64,000 bases of DNA from Burkholderia sp. NRF60-BP8 (GCF_001522585.2 NZ_CP013374.1:62001-126000), one strand, 5' to 3'; positions 1-12,522 are shown, counted from the stretch's first letter. A program made the numbers and translations. Notes: generated by a model from the letters alone, not told the origin.

Positions 1-2
1 GC

Positions 3-143
3 GTGTGGCACGACGCGAAACACATCGCCGATCACATCGTCACGCAGCGCAAGTACCTCGCGTATCACGACGCGTCGCAGCGCCGCGCGGCCCCGCAAGC
101 GGCGCGGCCCGACACGCTCCTGCTCGCCGAAGCGGCGAACTGA
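3..143 (+). CDS. C-terminal end of an unidentified protein (cut by window edge)
   Basis: An open frame enters from the left edge and stops with TGA at 141-143, giving 46 residues that end in a small Leu/Ala-rich tail (LLLAEAAN). The reading frame and codon use match the downstream genes. The gap to the RidA-like gene is about 80 bases, so it may be the preceding gene of the same catabolic operon. Too little is present to assign a family. Confidence 0.5.
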   Translation: MWHDAKHIADHIVTQRKYLAYHDASQRRAAPQAARPDTLLLAEAAN

Positions 144-226
144 TCGCCTGACGAACAGACCCATCCAGCCGCGTCGCGACGGCTTCCGGCGCGGCGGGCG
201 ACCCCACCGACACTCGAAGGACCTCG

Positions 227-664
227 ATGAGCCAGCCTACCCATACGCGTATCCGGATGTTCAACACGAAGGATACCTATCCGAACCAGACGCTCGACAA
301 CGACCTGTGCCAGGCCGTGCGGGCCGGCAACACCGTCTACGTGCGCGGTCAGGTCGGCACCGATTTCGACGGCAACCTGATCGGCCTCGGCGACGCGCGC
401 GCGCAGGCCGAGCAGGCGATGAAGAACGTCAAGCAGTTGCTCGAGGAAGCCGGCAGCGACATCACGCATGTCGTGAAGACGACGACCTACCTGATCGATC
501 CGCGTTATCGCGAACCCGTGTACCGGGAAGTCGGCAAGTGGCTGAAAGGCGTCTACCCGATCTCGACGGGGCTCGTCGTCTCCGCGCTCGGGCAGCCGCA
601 GTGGCTGATGGAAATCGACGTGATCGCGGTGATTCCCGACAACTGGCAGCCGAGCCGCGCATAG
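227..664 (+). CDS. RidA (YjgF/YER057c/UK114) family protein, atypical subgroup
   Basis: A 145-residue protein with the RidA fold signature: a GQVGTD strand near residue 40, an AEQAMKNV helix, and a VVKTTTYLID strand followed by the YREVGKWL helix. RidA proteins hydrolyse reactive enamine/imine intermediates of PLP enzymes. The conserved Arg of true RidA (in a PxRxxxxV segment near residue 105) is not visible: the matching place reads PISTGLVVSA. This points to one of the Rid subgroups without imine deaminase activity. It sits directly upstream of the DUF1028 and ArgE-like genes, probably in one operon acting on an amide or amino compound. Family certain; activity uncertain. Confidence 0.85.
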   Translation: MSQPTHTRIRMFNTKDTYPNQTLDNDLCQAVRAGNTVYVRGQVGTDFDGNLIGLGDARAQAEQAMKNVKQLLEEAGSDITHVVKTTTYLIDPRYREPVYREVGKWLKGVYPISTGLVVSALGQPQWLMEIDVIAVIPDNWQPSRA

Positions 665-672
665 GGGGCGAC

Positions 673-1350
673 ATGACTTTCTCCATCGTCGGGCGCTGCC
701 CGGAGACGGGCCAGCTCGGGATCGCGATCAGCTCGTCGAGCATCGCGGTGGGCGCGCGCTGCCCGTGGGTGCGCGCGGGCGTCGGCGCCGTCGCGACGCA
801 GAACATCACGCTGCCGGCGCTCGGACCTCAGGTTCTCGACCTGATCGAACACGACCTGCTCGCGCCTGCCGCGGCGCTCGACCGCGCGTTGAGCGCGAAC
901 GGCTGGAGCCAGTACAGGCAGGTCACGGCGATCGACGGGCAGGGGCAGACGGCATGCTTCACCGGCAAGGAGGCGCTCGGCACGCATCACGCGGTGCAGG
1001 GCGAACAATGCGTGGCGGCCGGCAACCTGCTGGCCGCGCCGGCCGTGATCGACGCGATGGTGCGGGCCTTCGAGCAGGCGTCCGGCCTGCTCGCCGACAG
1101 GCTGCTGGCCGCGATGCACGCGGCCATGGCGGCCGGCGGCGAGGCCGGCCCGGTGCATTCGGCCGCGTTGAAGGTGGCCGGCGACGTGACCTGGCCGATC
1201 GTCGACCTGCGCGTCGACTGGGCCGACGCCGATCCGATCGGGCAGCTCGATGCGCTGTGGCGCGCGTATCGACCGCAGATGCAGGACTACCAGACGCGCG
1301 CGCTGAACCCGACCGCCGCGCCGAGCTACGGAGTGCCGGGCGATGAGTGA
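673..1350 (+). CDS. DUF1028 family protein (Ntn-hydrolase-like)
   Basis: A 225-residue protein starting at an ATG 8 bases after the RidA-like stop, with GGGGGC upstream. The N-terminus MTFSIVGRCPETGQLGIAIS and the later GARCPWVRAGVGAVATQ block are typical of DUF1028, a family with an Ntn-hydrolase-like fold that often lies beside RidA and M20 peptidase genes. The substrate is unknown. The stop overlaps the start of the ArgE-like gene by 8 bases, so the two are translationally coupled. Confidence 0.85.
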   Translation: MTFSIVGRCPETGQLGIAISSSSIAVGARCPWVRAGVGAVATQNITLPALGPQVLDLIEHDLLAPAAALDRALSANGWSQYRQVTAIDGQGQTACFTGKEALGTHHAVQGEQCVAAGNLLAAPAVIDAMVRAFEQASGLLADRLLAAMHAAMAAGGEAGPVHSAALKVAGDVTWPIVDLRVDWADADPIGQLDALWRAYRPQMQDYQTRALNPTAAPSYGVPGDE

Positions 1351-2506
1351 TCCGTCGAGCCGCGCGTTGCTCGAACGGCTGATCGGCTTCGCGACGGTCA
1401 GCCGCGATTCGAATCTCGAGATGATCGGCTTCATCCACGACTATCTCGCTGGGTTCGGTGTGCCGAGCGAACTGTTCTACAACGCGGAACGCACGAAGGC
1501 GAGCCTGTATGCGACGATCGGCCCGCGCGATCGCGGCGGCGTCGCGCTGTCGGGCCACACCGACGTGGTGCCGGTCGACGGGCAGGCGTGGACGGTCGAG
1601 CCGTTCCGGCTGACCGAGCGCGACGGCCGGCTGTACGGCCGCGGCGCGGCCGACATGAAGGGCTTCATCGCGTCGGTGCTCGCGGCCGTTCCGGCGTTCG
1701 TCGCGCGGCCGCTGAGCCTGCCGGTGCATCTCGCGTTCTCGTATGACGAGGAAGTCGGCTGTCTCGGTGTGCGGCCGATGCTTGAACGACTCGCCGCGCG
1801 CGAACATCGTCCGCGGATGTGCCTGATCGGCGAGCCGACCGAACTGAAGCCGGTGCTCGGTCACAAGGGCAAGCTCGCGATGCGCTGCCACGTGAAGGGC
1901 GCCGCGTGTCACTCGGCCTACGCGCCGTCGGGCGTCAACGCGATCGACTATGCGGCGAAGCTGATCGGCCGGCTCGGCGAGATCGGCGCGGCGCTCGCGC
2001 GGCCGGAACGGCACGACGGCCGCTTCGATCCGCCGTTCTCGACCGTGCAGACGGGGCTGATCAAGGGCGGCCGCGCGCTGAACATCGTGCCGGCCGAATG
2101 CGAATTCGATTTCGAGGTGCGTGCGCTGCCGGATTTCGATGCGCACGACGTGCCGAGAACGCTGCAGGACTATGCGGAATCCGAACTGTTGCCGAGGATG
2201 CGCGCGGTGCAGCCCGATACCGACATCCGGCTGCAGTCGCTCGGCGCGTATCCGGGGCTGGCGACCGCGCCGGACAGCGAGGCCGCGCGCCTGCTCGCGC
2301 TGCTGAGCGGGTCCGACGCGTTCGGCACGGTGGCGTTCGGCACCGAGGGCGGGTTGTTCGGGCAGGCCGGCATTCCAACCGTGGTGTGCGGGCCGGGCAG
2401 CATGGATCAGGGACACAAGCCCGACGAGTTCGTCACGCTCGAACAACTGCATGGATGCGACGCGATGCTGGGCCGTCTGGTCGCGTATCTCTCGTCCGCC
2501 GCCTGA
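1343..2506 (+). CDS. argE: M20 family deacetylase, acetylornithine deacetylase (ArgE)-type
   Basis: A 387-residue zinc metallohydrolase of the ArgE/DapE group. The metal and catalytic motifs are all present: SGHTDVVP (His72, Asp74), GRGAADMKGF (Asp104), YDEEVGCLG (Glu136/137), GEPTE, and a C-terminal GHKPDEF holding the last metal His. ArgE hydrolyses N-acetylornithine, but the setting (RidA, DUF1028, LysR, NCS1 permease) suggests a catabolic amidase or deacylase paralogue rather than arginine biosynthesis. Co-translated with the preceding gene (ATG overlaps its stop). Confidence 0.85.
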   Translation: MSDPSSRALLERLIGFATVSRDSNLEMIGFIHDYLAGFGVPSELFYNAERTKASLYATIGPRDRGGVALSGHTDVVPVDGQAWTVEPFRLTERDGRLYGRGAADMKGFIASVLAAVPAFVARPLSLPVHLAFSYDEEVGCLGVRPMLERLAAREHRPRMCLIGEPTELKPVLGHKGKLAMRCHVKGAACHSAYAPSGVNAIDYAAKLIGRLGEIGAALARPERHDGRFDPPFSTVQTGLIKGGRALNIVPAECEFDFEVRALPDFDAHDVPRTLQDYAESELLPRMRAVQPDTDIRLQSLGAYPGLATAPDSEAARLLALLSGSDAFGTVAFGTEGGLFGQAGIPTVVCGPGSMDQGHKPDEFVTLEQLHGCDAMLGRLVAYLSSAA

Positions 2507-2589
2507 ACGGGCGGCCGGCACGCATGCGTCGCCCCCGGCGGCGCGCGTGATCGTCCTCGTCCCGTTCCCGATCGTCGACCTTGCCGCCG

Positions 2590-3531
2590 CTATCGAGCCG
2601 ATGGCGGCGATTGCGCCGATTGCGCGACGATCTGCGCGAGCCGCTCGCGGCAGAAATCGACGAACGACTGCGCCTGTTTCGTGAGCTGACCGCGCTTCAG
2701 CCGTGCGCTCACGAGCCCGGACGGGCTGACCGTTTCGCTGAGGCCGATCGTCACGACGCGCTGGCCGTCGTACGTATAGTCGGAATGCGGGCGCGTGACG
2801 AGCAGCGAGAAACCGAAGCCGCGGCCGACCATCCCGCGCACCATCTCGATCGACGGCGAGCCGAACACGATGTTCGGCGTGAGCCCGAGCTCGTGAAACA
2901 GGCTGACGAAATACGTGCGGCTCGGCTGCACGTCGAGCAGGATCATCGGCTCGATGCACAGGTCGCGCAGCGACACGTGCGTCTGGCCCGCGAACCGGTG
3001 GTGCTCCGGCAGCAGCACGTACGGCTGCTGCGGCGGCATCAGCGGCTCGGTTTCGATCGTGCCGTCGAGATCGTGGTCGTACATCAGTGCGAGATCGAAC
3101 GTGCCGGACGTCAGCCCCTGCACGAGTTCCTGCTGGTCGCCGTCGCGCAGCCGGATGTTCACGCCCGGGTAGCGCTCGCGGAAACCCGCGATCAGTTGCG
3201 GCAGATAGAGCGGCGCGACCGTCTCGAAGCAGCCGATGTCGATCTGCCCGGTGATCACGTCGTTGTCGGCGAGCGCGTTCTGTTCGAACTCGTGCGCGAT
3301 GCGCAGCAGTTCCTGCGCTTTCCGGTAGAAGCGCGTGCCGCTCGGCGTCAGCGACACGCCCTGCGCGTGGTGGCGAATGAACAGTTTCACGCCGAAGCTC
3401 TCTTCCAGCCCTTTGATCGCGCTGGAAATCGACGGTTGCGCGATGAAGAGCTGACGCGATGCCTCGGCGACGCTGCCGGATTCGACCGTCGTGACGAAGT
3501 ATTTCAGTTGCCGCAAAGTGTAGTGAGCCAC
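2590..3531 (-). CDS. LysR-family transcriptional regulator
   Basis: About 313 residues: an N-terminal winged HTH (TLRQLKYFVTTVESGSVAEA, then SSAIKGLEESFGVKLF) and a periplasmic-binding-like effector domain. Two GTG codons compete for the start. The one at 3531 has an AGGGG ribosome site six bases upstream and is preferred over 3537. It lies convergent to the ArgE-like gene and divergent from the NCS1 permease, about 380 bases away, so it probably controls the permease and possibly the deacylase cluster. The ligand is unknown. Confidence 0.88.
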   Translation of the reverse strand: MAHYTLRQLKYFVTTVESGSVAEASRQLFIAQPSISSAIKGLEESFGVKLFIRHHAQGVSLTPSGTRFYRKAQELLRIAHEFEQNALADNDVITGQIDIGCFETVAPLYLPQLIAGFRERYPGVNIRLRDGDQQELVQGLTSGTFDLALMYDHDLDGTIETEPLMPPQQPYVLLPEHHRFAGQTHVSLRDLCIEPMILLDVQPSRTYFVSLFHELGLTPNIVFGSPSIEMVRGMVGRGFGFSLLVTRPHSDYTYDGQRVVTIGLSETVSPSGLVSARLKRGQLTKQAQSFVDFCRERLAQIVAQSAQSPPSAR

Positions 3532-3914
3532 AAGCACCCCTGATGCCCGGCCCCGGCGTGCCGCCGCGGGCGCATGCTGTTGGATTCGCGTAGCACCTTA
3601 CCTGAAGTCGTTCGGCGCCGAAATTTCCGCTGCAGAGCTTTTTCGTATGTCGCGGAAATATTTTTAGTATTTTCCGGTCCCGATGCGCATGGCGCACCAT
3701 CGTCTCCAGCCTGGATCGCGACGAGGCCGCGTGGGTGCCGGCGGGACACGTCATCCGTCCCCGCCTGGCGGCGCACGCGACGCTTCGTTGGGCGCCGCCG
3801 CGTGCATGCAGCGCGGCGGCGCTCGCGTATCCGGACCGATTGCCGGCGCGCCCCCCGACGCGCGCCGGCGCACACGGCACGCGCGCATCGCCGCGCAGGA
3901 CTGGAGACATCACC

Positions 3915-5336
3915 ATGACGAACGCGGAACGCAATGCGTCCCCGATGATAGAAAAGCACACGATCGGCTATGTGCCGCCCTCGGAACGCCACGGCAAGGT
4001 GCGCGACCTGTTCACGCTCTGGTTCGGCGGCAACATCGCGCCGCTGCCGATCGTGACCGGCGCGCTCGGCGTGCAGATGTTCCACCTGAACCTGATGTGG
4101 GGCATCGTCGCGATCGTCGTCGGCCAGGCGGTCGGCGGCGTGCTGATGGCGCTGCATTCGGCGCAGGGGCCGCAGATGGGGATTCCGCAGATGATCCAGA
4201 GCCGCGCGCAGTTCGGCTCGTGGGGCGCGCTGCTCGTCACGGTGATCGCGGCCGTGATGTACGTCGGCTTTTTCGCGTCGAACATCGTGCTGGCGGGCAA
4301 GTCGGTGCACGGCATCGCGTCGTCGGTGCCGGTTCCCGTCGGCATCGTGATCGGCGCGGTAGGCTCCGGGCTGATCGGGATCGTCGGCTACCGGTTCATC
4401 CACATCCTGAACCGGATCGGTACATGGGTGCTCGGCATCGGCATCGCCGTCGGCTTCTGGATGATCCTGTCGCACGTGAGCACCGCCGATTTCCTGACGC
4501 GCGGCGGCTTCGACTTCGCGGGCTGGCTCGCGACGGTATCGCTGTCGGCGCTGTGGCAGATCGCGTTCGCGCCGTACGTGTCGGACTATTCGCGCTATCT
4601 GCCGGAAGACGTCGGCGTCGCGTCGACGTTCTGGGCAACCTATCTCGGCTGCACGATCGGCTCGACGCTCGCGTTCGTCTTCGGCGCGGTCGCGGTGCTC
4701 GCGGTGCCGGCCGGCGCGGACACGATGGATGCGGTCAAGCAGGCGACCGGCCCGCTCGGCCCGTTGATGCTGGTGCTGTTCCTGCTGAGCGTGATCAGCC
4801 ACAACGCGCTGAACCTGTACGGCGCGGTGCTCGCGGTGATCACGTCGGTACAGACGTTCGCATACAAGTGGATTCCGACCGCGAAGACGCGCGCGGTGGT
4901 GTCGGTCGCGATCTTCGTCGCCTGCTGCTATGCGGCGATCGGCGCGTCGACGAACTTCGTCGGCAACCTCGTCGATCTCGTGCTCGCGCTGCTGGTCGTG
5001 CTGGTGCCGTGGACGGCAATCAACCTGATCGACTTCTACGTGATCCACAAGGGCAAGTACGACATCCAGTCGATCTTCATGGCGGACGGCGGGATCTACG
5101 GCCGCTTCAATCCGCAGGCGCTGCTCGCGTATGCGATCGGCATCGTCGTGCAGATTCCGTTCATGAACACGCCGATGTACGCCGGCCCGATTCCCGCCCA
5201 TCTGGGCGGCGCGGACCTGTCGTGGCTCGTGGGCCTGCTGCTGACGTCGCCGCTGTACTACTGGCTCGCGACGCGCGACAGCGCGTATCGGCGCCGGCAG
5301 ACGGGCGCGACGATGCCGCCGACGGCGGCACGATGA
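3915..5336 (+). CDS. NCS1 family nucleobase/cytosine permease
   Basis: A 473-residue polytopic membrane protein with about 12 hydrophobic segments. The N-terminal VPPSERHGKVRDLFTLWFGG and the following NIAPLPIVTGAL segment are characteristic of NCS1 (CodB/PucI/Mhp1) transporters, which carry purines, pyrimidines, hydantoins or allantoin by cation symport. The start at 3915 follows a GGAG site and leaves a normal short cytoplasmic N-terminus. In context it probably imports the substrate processed by the RidA/DUF1028/ArgE-like enzymes. Exact substrate not deducible. Confidence 0.85.
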   Translation: MTNAERNASPMIEKHTIGYVPPSERHGKVRDLFTLWFGGNIAPLPIVTGALGVQMFHLNLMWGIVAIVVGQAVGGVLMALHSAQGPQMGIPQMIQSRAQFGSWGALLVTVIAAVMYVGFFASNIVLAGKSVHGIASSVPVPVGIVIGAVGSGLIGIVGYRFIHILNRIGTWVLGIGIAVGFWMILSHVSTADFLTRGGFDFAGWLATVSLSALWQIAFAPYVSDYSRYLPEDVGVASTFWATYLGCTIGSTLAFVFGAVAVLAVPAGADTMDAVKQATGPLGPLMLVLFLLSVISHNALNLYGAVLAVITSVQTFAYKWIPTAKTRAVVSVAIFVACCYAAIGASTNFVGNLVDLVLALLVVLVPWTAINLIDFYVIHKGKYDIQSIFMADGGIYGRFNPQALLAYAIGIVVQIPFMNTPMYAGPIPAHLGGADLSWLVGLLLTSPLYYWLATRDSAYRRRQTGATMPPTAAR

Positions 5337-5343
5337 AGAAGGG

Positions 5344-5371
5344 GCCGCCGCGTCGCTCGCGCCGCGGCGGC
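5344..5371. terminator. GC-rich hairpin between convergent genes
   Basis: A 9-bp perfect inverted repeat (GCCGCCGCG / CGCGGCGGC) around a 10-base loop, 8 bases after the NCS1 permease stop and before the convergent oxidoreductase end. There is no T tract, so it may be a transcript-end stabiliser rather than a classic intrinsic terminator. Confidence 0.4.
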
Positions 5372-5432
5372 GAGCGGTGGCGGGAGTCGGGCAGGCACGC
5401 AGCGGGCTACGTGGCGCGCGCCTGCCGCGGCA

Positions 5433-7712
5433 TCACACGACGGCGGAGCGCACGACGCGCACCGGCACCGACTTGTACGACGGCGTGCCGCTTTCCTTGT
5501 CGATGTAGTCGAGCGGCACGAGCACGTTCGCTTCCGGGTAGTACGCCCCGACCGAGCCCGGCGCGATGTCGTACTCGATCGCGGTGATCTTCTCGAGGCG
5601 CAGCGTACGGCCCGACGCGGTGACGGTCTCGATGTCGACGAGGTCGCCGTGTTCGAGCCCGTACTTCTCGAGATCGGCCGCGTTCATGAACAGCACGTCG
5701 CGCCGCCCGAACACGCCGCGATAGCGATCGTCGAGCCCGTAGATCGTCGTGTTGTACTGATCGTGGCTGCGCAGCGTGATCAGGCGCAGCACCTGTTCGG
5801 CGCCGAGCACGTCCGCGTCCTCCTTCACGCCCTTGTAGACCGAGAACATCGCCTTGCCGGTCGGCGTCGGCCACACGCGTTCGGTGGGCGGCAGCGGCAG
5901 GCGGAAGCCGCCCGGCGTGCGAATGCGCTCGTTGAACGCCTCGAAGCCGGATACCGTCTTGTCGATCAGGTCGCGGATGCGATCGTAGTCGGCGATCAGG
6001 TCGAGCCATGCGACCTTGCTGTTCGGCAGCGTCGCGTGTGCGATGCCGGCCACGATCGCGGGCTCCGAGCGCAACTGGTCCGATGCGGGCTTGAGCTTGC
6101 CGGCCGACGCATGGACCATCGACATCGAATCCTCGACGGTGATCGACTGCCGGCCGGTGGCCTGCATGTCGAGCTCGGTGCGGCCGAGCACCGGCAGGAT
6201 GAATGTTTCCTTGCCGACCAGCAGGTGCGAACGGTTGAGCTTCGTGCCGAGATGCACGCTCAGGTCGAGCTTCGCCATCGCCGGGAACGACTGTTCCGGA
6301 TCGGGCAGCGCGACCGCGAAGTTGCCGCCGAGGCACAGCAGCGCCTTCGCGGTGCCATCGATCATCGCCTGCATCGCCTGCACGGCGTCGTGCCCGTGCT
6401 GCGCGGGCGGCGTGAAGCCGCACACGTCCTCGATCTTCTTCAGGAATTCGGCCGACGGCTTCTCGGTGATGCCGACCGTGCGGTTGCCCTGCACGTTCGA
6501 ATGACCGCGCAGCGGGCACACGCCGGCGCCGGGCTTGCCGATGTTGCCGCGCATCAGCAGCAGGTCGGCGATCAGGCGCACGGTGGCCGTGCCCTTGTTG
6601 TGCTGCGTGACGCCCATCCCGTACGTGACGATCGTCGCGTTCGACTTCGCATACGCGAGCGCGACCTGTTCGAGTTGCGCCTGGCTCAGGCCGCTCGCGC
6701 GTTCGATGTCGTCCCACGACGTGGCGTCGAGATCGGCCGAGAACGCCTCGAAGCCGCTGGTGTGCTGCGCGATGAAGTCGCGGTCGAGCACGTTGCCTTG
6801 CTCGGCCTCGAGCCGCAGCAGCGCCTTCATGATGCCCTTCAGCGCGGCCGCGTCGCCGCCCGCATCGACCTGGTAGTACGTCGACGCGATTCGCGTCGAG
6901 CCGAACGACGCCATCTCGATCATGTCCTGCGGATCGGCGAAGCGTTCGAGCGCGCGTTCGCGCAGCGGGTTGAACACGATGATCGGCACGTTGCGGCGCG
7001 CGCACTCGTGCAGCGTGCCCATCATTCGCGGATGGTTCGTGCCGGGGTTGTGGCCGATCGAGATGATCAGCTCGCAGTGGTCGAAATCCTCCAGCGACAC
7101 GGTGCCCTTGCCGATGCCGATCGATTGCGGCAGGCCGACGCTGGTCGGCTCGTGGCACATGTTCGAGCAGTCGGGGAAGTTGTTGGTGCCGAGCTCGCGC
7201 GCGAACAGCTGGTACAGGTACGCGGCTTCGTTCGACGCGCGGCCCGACGTGTAGAACTCGACCTGCTCGGGCGGCAGCGCGCGCAGCACTTCGCCGATGC
7301 GCGCGAATGCGTCGTCCCATTCGATCGCGCGGAACGTGTCGGTCGCGCGGTTGTAGACGAGCGGATGGGTGAGCCGGCCCATGTTCTCCAGTTCGTAGTC
7401 CGACATGCGCAGCAGCGACGACACGGTGTTCGCCGCGAAGAACTCGGGCGTCACGCGCTTGGTCGTCGCTTCCCACGTGACGGCCTTCGCGCCGTTCTCG
7501 CAGAACTGGAACGTCGACTTGTGCTCCTTGTCGGGCCACGCGCAGCCGGGGCAGTCGAAGCCGTCGGGCTGGTTGGTCCGCATCAGCACGATCGGCGCCT
7601 CGATGGTTTCCATCTGCGTGCGCACCGCATCGGCTGTCGCGCGAAGCGCGCCCCAACCGCCGGCGGGCCCATCGTATTTCCTGATGCCTGGCACTTCGCG
7701 TCGATTTGTCAT
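5433..7712 (-). CDS. FdhF/YdeP family molybdopterin oxidoreductase
   Basis: About 759 residues, matching the YdeP-like branch of molybdopterin enzymes (related to formate dehydrogenase alpha, often linked to acid resistance). Visible features are an N-terminal CPGCAWPD cysteine motif near residue 49, a YTSGRASNEAAY segment, the GHNPGTNHPRMMG cofactor-binding loop, and a C-terminal molybdopterin dinucleotide domain (LRSHDQYNTTIYG). The ATG at 7712 has GGAG eight bases upstream and is preferred over an in-frame TTG at 7724, which lies inside that ribosome site. Probably monocistronic. The physiological substrate is unknown. Confidence 0.88.
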   Translation of the reverse strand: MTNRREVPGIRKYDGPAGGWGALRATADAVRTQMETIEAPIVLMRTNQPDGFDCPGCAWPDKEHKSTFQFCENGAKAVTWEATTKRVTPEFFAANTVSSLLRMSDYELENMGRLTHPLVYNRATDTFRAIEWDDAFARIGEVLRALPPEQVEFYTSGRASNEAAYLYQLFARELGTNNFPDCSNMCHEPTSVGLPQSIGIGKGTVSLEDFDHCELIISIGHNPGTNHPRMMGTLHECARRNVPIIVFNPLRERALERFADPQDMIEMASFGSTRIASTYYQVDAGGDAAALKGIMKALLRLEAEQGNVLDRDFIAQHTSGFEAFSADLDATSWDDIERASGLSQAQLEQVALAYAKSNATIVTYGMGVTQHNKGTATVRLIADLLLMRGNIGKPGAGVCPLRGHSNVQGNRTVGITEKPSAEFLKKIEDVCGFTPPAQHGHDAVQAMQAMIDGTAKALLCLGGNFAVALPDPEQSFPAMAKLDLSVHLGTKLNRSHLLVGKETFILPVLGRTELDMQATGRQSITVEDSMSMVHASAGKLKPASDQLRSEPAIVAGIAHATLPNSKVAWLDLIADYDRIRDLIDKTVSGFEAFNERIRTPGGFRLPLPPTERVWPTPTGKAMFSVYKGVKEDADVLGAEQVLRLITLRSHDQYNTTIYGLDDRYRGVFGRRDVLFMNAADLEKYGLEHGDLVDIETVTASGRTLRLEKITAIEYDIAPGSVGAYYPEANVLVPLDYIDKESGTPSYKSVPVRVVRSAVV

Positions 7713-7835
7713 GTGAATCTCCAATAGCCGGGCCCGGTGCGGGCGGCTCGGTTGCGCCGTGTCGCGGCGTGGGGCGGCTCCGTCCGGCGGACGGAGCCGG
7801 TCATGCGTGCCCCGGGTGGCGGGGCATGCGTTTTT

Positions 7836-10703
<2,868 letters not shown>

Positions 10704-11332
10704 GGTGGTCTGGCTCCTGTCGGTGAAGGTGGGGCGAAGGGTGAAGCCCGATGCGGTGCGGCGCTCACGCGCGCCGACCGCAGGCACGGCACGCACCGCG
10801 GCGGCGCGCGGGCCGCACCCGTGCGATCGCGCAGCGCGCGCCGGCGTGGCGCACGGTCGCGGTCGGGGCGGAAAGCGCGCGTGCCGAGAGGAGCCCACGG
10901 CATCGCTTCGACTGCGTTCAAAATAGCGAATCGGCGCGGGCCATCCAAGACACAGTTCCATGCCGGACCGGCCGTGAATTGCACCCTCACACGGGCGCGC
11001 GATTCGACGGCAAGGAGTACAGACGGGCGCGCGCACGGCGGCGCGGGCCGCCGGCGGTGGAAGGGGGCGGGAAAGGGGTAAAGGGCGGCGGGCGAACGGC
11101 GCGGTGCGACATGGGCGCGCAGGGCGCCGGCAGCCGGCAAACCGTGAGCGAAAGGGGGAGAGAAGCGGGGAGTGAAGCGGCGAGCGAACCGGAGTGCGAC
11201 GCGCAGCGCGGGCGCGAACCGGCTACGCCCGGCCCCGCGCGCACCGCAGCCGGTGCGTGCCGTGGGGCCGGCGCAGGCGAGCGCGGGGTGCACGGTACGC
11301 GCCGGACATCGCGCAACCGCGGTCGACCGCGA
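10704..11332. other. Non-coding gap upstream of the disaggregase gene
   Basis: About 630 bases of very G+C-rich, low-complexity sequence upstream of the minus-strand clp gene and beyond the end of the small encapsulin-linked gene. No convincing coding frame, sigma-32-type or -24/-12 promoter was found. The clp promoter should lie in the first part, next to 10704. Confidence 0.4.
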
Positions 11333-11602
11333 TCAGTCCGACAGTGTCATCGCGAGCCGTTGCCGTGCGATCTGCTTCACGTCGGCCGAGAGCGTCGCAT
11401 TCGGCAGACCATTGGCCCAGACGGAGAACGAATCCTCGATCAGGTTGCGCGTGTCGGGCGGCAGCTCGGCCAGCATCAGCGACACGACGGTAAACAGCAC
11501 GGCGGTATCGCCGGCCTGGCTGCCCGCGTTGGCATCGACCTTCTGCTGCAGGGTGGCGACGGACGCTTGTAGCGCCTGTAATGCGTCATTCGATTCGCTC
11601 AT
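11333..11602 (-). CDS. Small helical protein of unknown function downstream of encapsulin
   Basis: An 89-residue acidic protein, probably all helical: a coiled-coil-like N-terminal half (QALQASVATLQQKVDANAG) and a hydrophobic middle helix (AVLFTVVSLMLAELP). The ATG at 11602 has a GGAGG site five bases upstream; an in-frame ATG at 11614 overlaps that site and is disfavoured. It starts about 105 bases after the encapsulin stop on the same strand, so it may be the third gene of the DyP-encapsulin operon. No encapsulin cargo tail is visible. Family not recognised. Confidence 0.7.
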   Translation of the reverse strand: MSESNDALQALQASVATLQQKVDANAGSQAGDTAVLFTVVSLMLAELPPDTRNLIEDSFSVWANGLPNATLSADVKQIARQRLAMTLSD

Positions 11603-11706
11603 GACATCCTCCATGCGAGATGGGCTGGATCGGCGACGAACCTGCGGCCGGCAGCGCGGCTGTCGCGCGCGACGCCCGGGCGGGCATCGCGCGCCGGCAA
11701 CCGCGC

Positions 11707-12522
11707 TCAGGCGGCCGCGCCGTCCTGCGGCGCCACGGCCACCGATGCCTCGCTCGTCAGCATCAGGAACGTGAACGTTTCGCGCAGGTACAGGCGGACG
11801 CCCTTGTCGGTGTGGCTCGTGTAGCCGATCGACACGTCTTCCCCGAGGTGCAGCTCGTAATCGCCGCCGCGCGTGGACAGCACGCAGCCGCCGCTGATCG
11901 CCGGCGCCCAGATGATCTCGCCGCTGACGATGCGTTTGATATGGCCAAGGACCGGATAGCCCTGGTCGCGCGCTTCGCTGAGCGCGGTGTACGCGTCCGA
12001 CCCGAGCACGACCGAGTACGGGCCGTCGACGCCGGCGAGGCGCAGCGCCTCCAGCGCGTCGCTGATCGCATCCGGGTACGCGCTCACGTCCGCCGGCAGC
12101 GTGAGCCGGCGGTTCGACGTGCCTTCGCGGATGCCGACGATGCCGGCCGCGCGGTAGCCGTCGAAAATCGCGTTGTCTTCGGCGAACGCGAGCCGCTGCG
12201 CGGCTTCCTTCGCCGGCTGCCAGTCGGCGTCGCGCGCGCCGCGCTCGACGCTGTCGATCGCGTCGCGACTCAACTCGAACGGCACCGTCAGCTCGACGAT
12301 CGTGCGCACTTCGCGCAGCCGCGCGTTCACGTGCTCGCGCGGCGCGGCGACGTCGAGCAGGTGCCCGGTGCCGACGGCCGACAGCTCGGGGCCTGCGGGG
12401 CCGTCGACGTCGACGACGCGGCGGCCGGCCACCGAGCGTTTGAAGGTGCGCGCCACTTCCTCCTCGATTTGTTCCCAGGCGGCGGACGAGATCGGGGCGA
12501 GTTCGCGGTGCAGGTTATTCAT
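11707..12522 (-). CDS. Family 1 encapsulin shell protein
   Basis: A 271-residue protein matching the linocin-M18/encapsulin family with its HK97-like fold. Diagnostic parts are the N-terminal MNNLHRELAPISSAAWEQIE, the GYRAAGIVGIREG segment, and a C-terminal domain with DVSIGYTSHT followed by a core strand (FTFLMLTSEASV). Family 1 encapsulins form icosahedral protein compartments, typically of 60 subunits, that enclose cargo bearing a short C-terminal peptide. The ATG overlaps the stop of the upstream DyP gene by 8 bases (ATGAATAA), giving coupled synthesis of shell and cargo. Confidence 0.95.
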   Translation of the reverse strand: MNNLHRELAPISSAAWEQIEEEVARTFKRSVAGRRVVDVDGPAGPELSAVGTGHLLDVAAPREHVNARLREVRTIVELTVPFELSRDAIDSVERGARDADWQPAKEAAQRLAFAEDNAIFDGYRAAGIVGIREGTSNRRLTLPADVSAYPDAISDALEALRLAGVDGPYSVVLGSDAYTALSEARDQGYPVLGHIKRIVSGEIIWAPAISGGCVLSTRGGDYELHLGEDVSIGYTSHTDKGVRLYLRETFTFLMLTSEASVAVAPQDGAAA

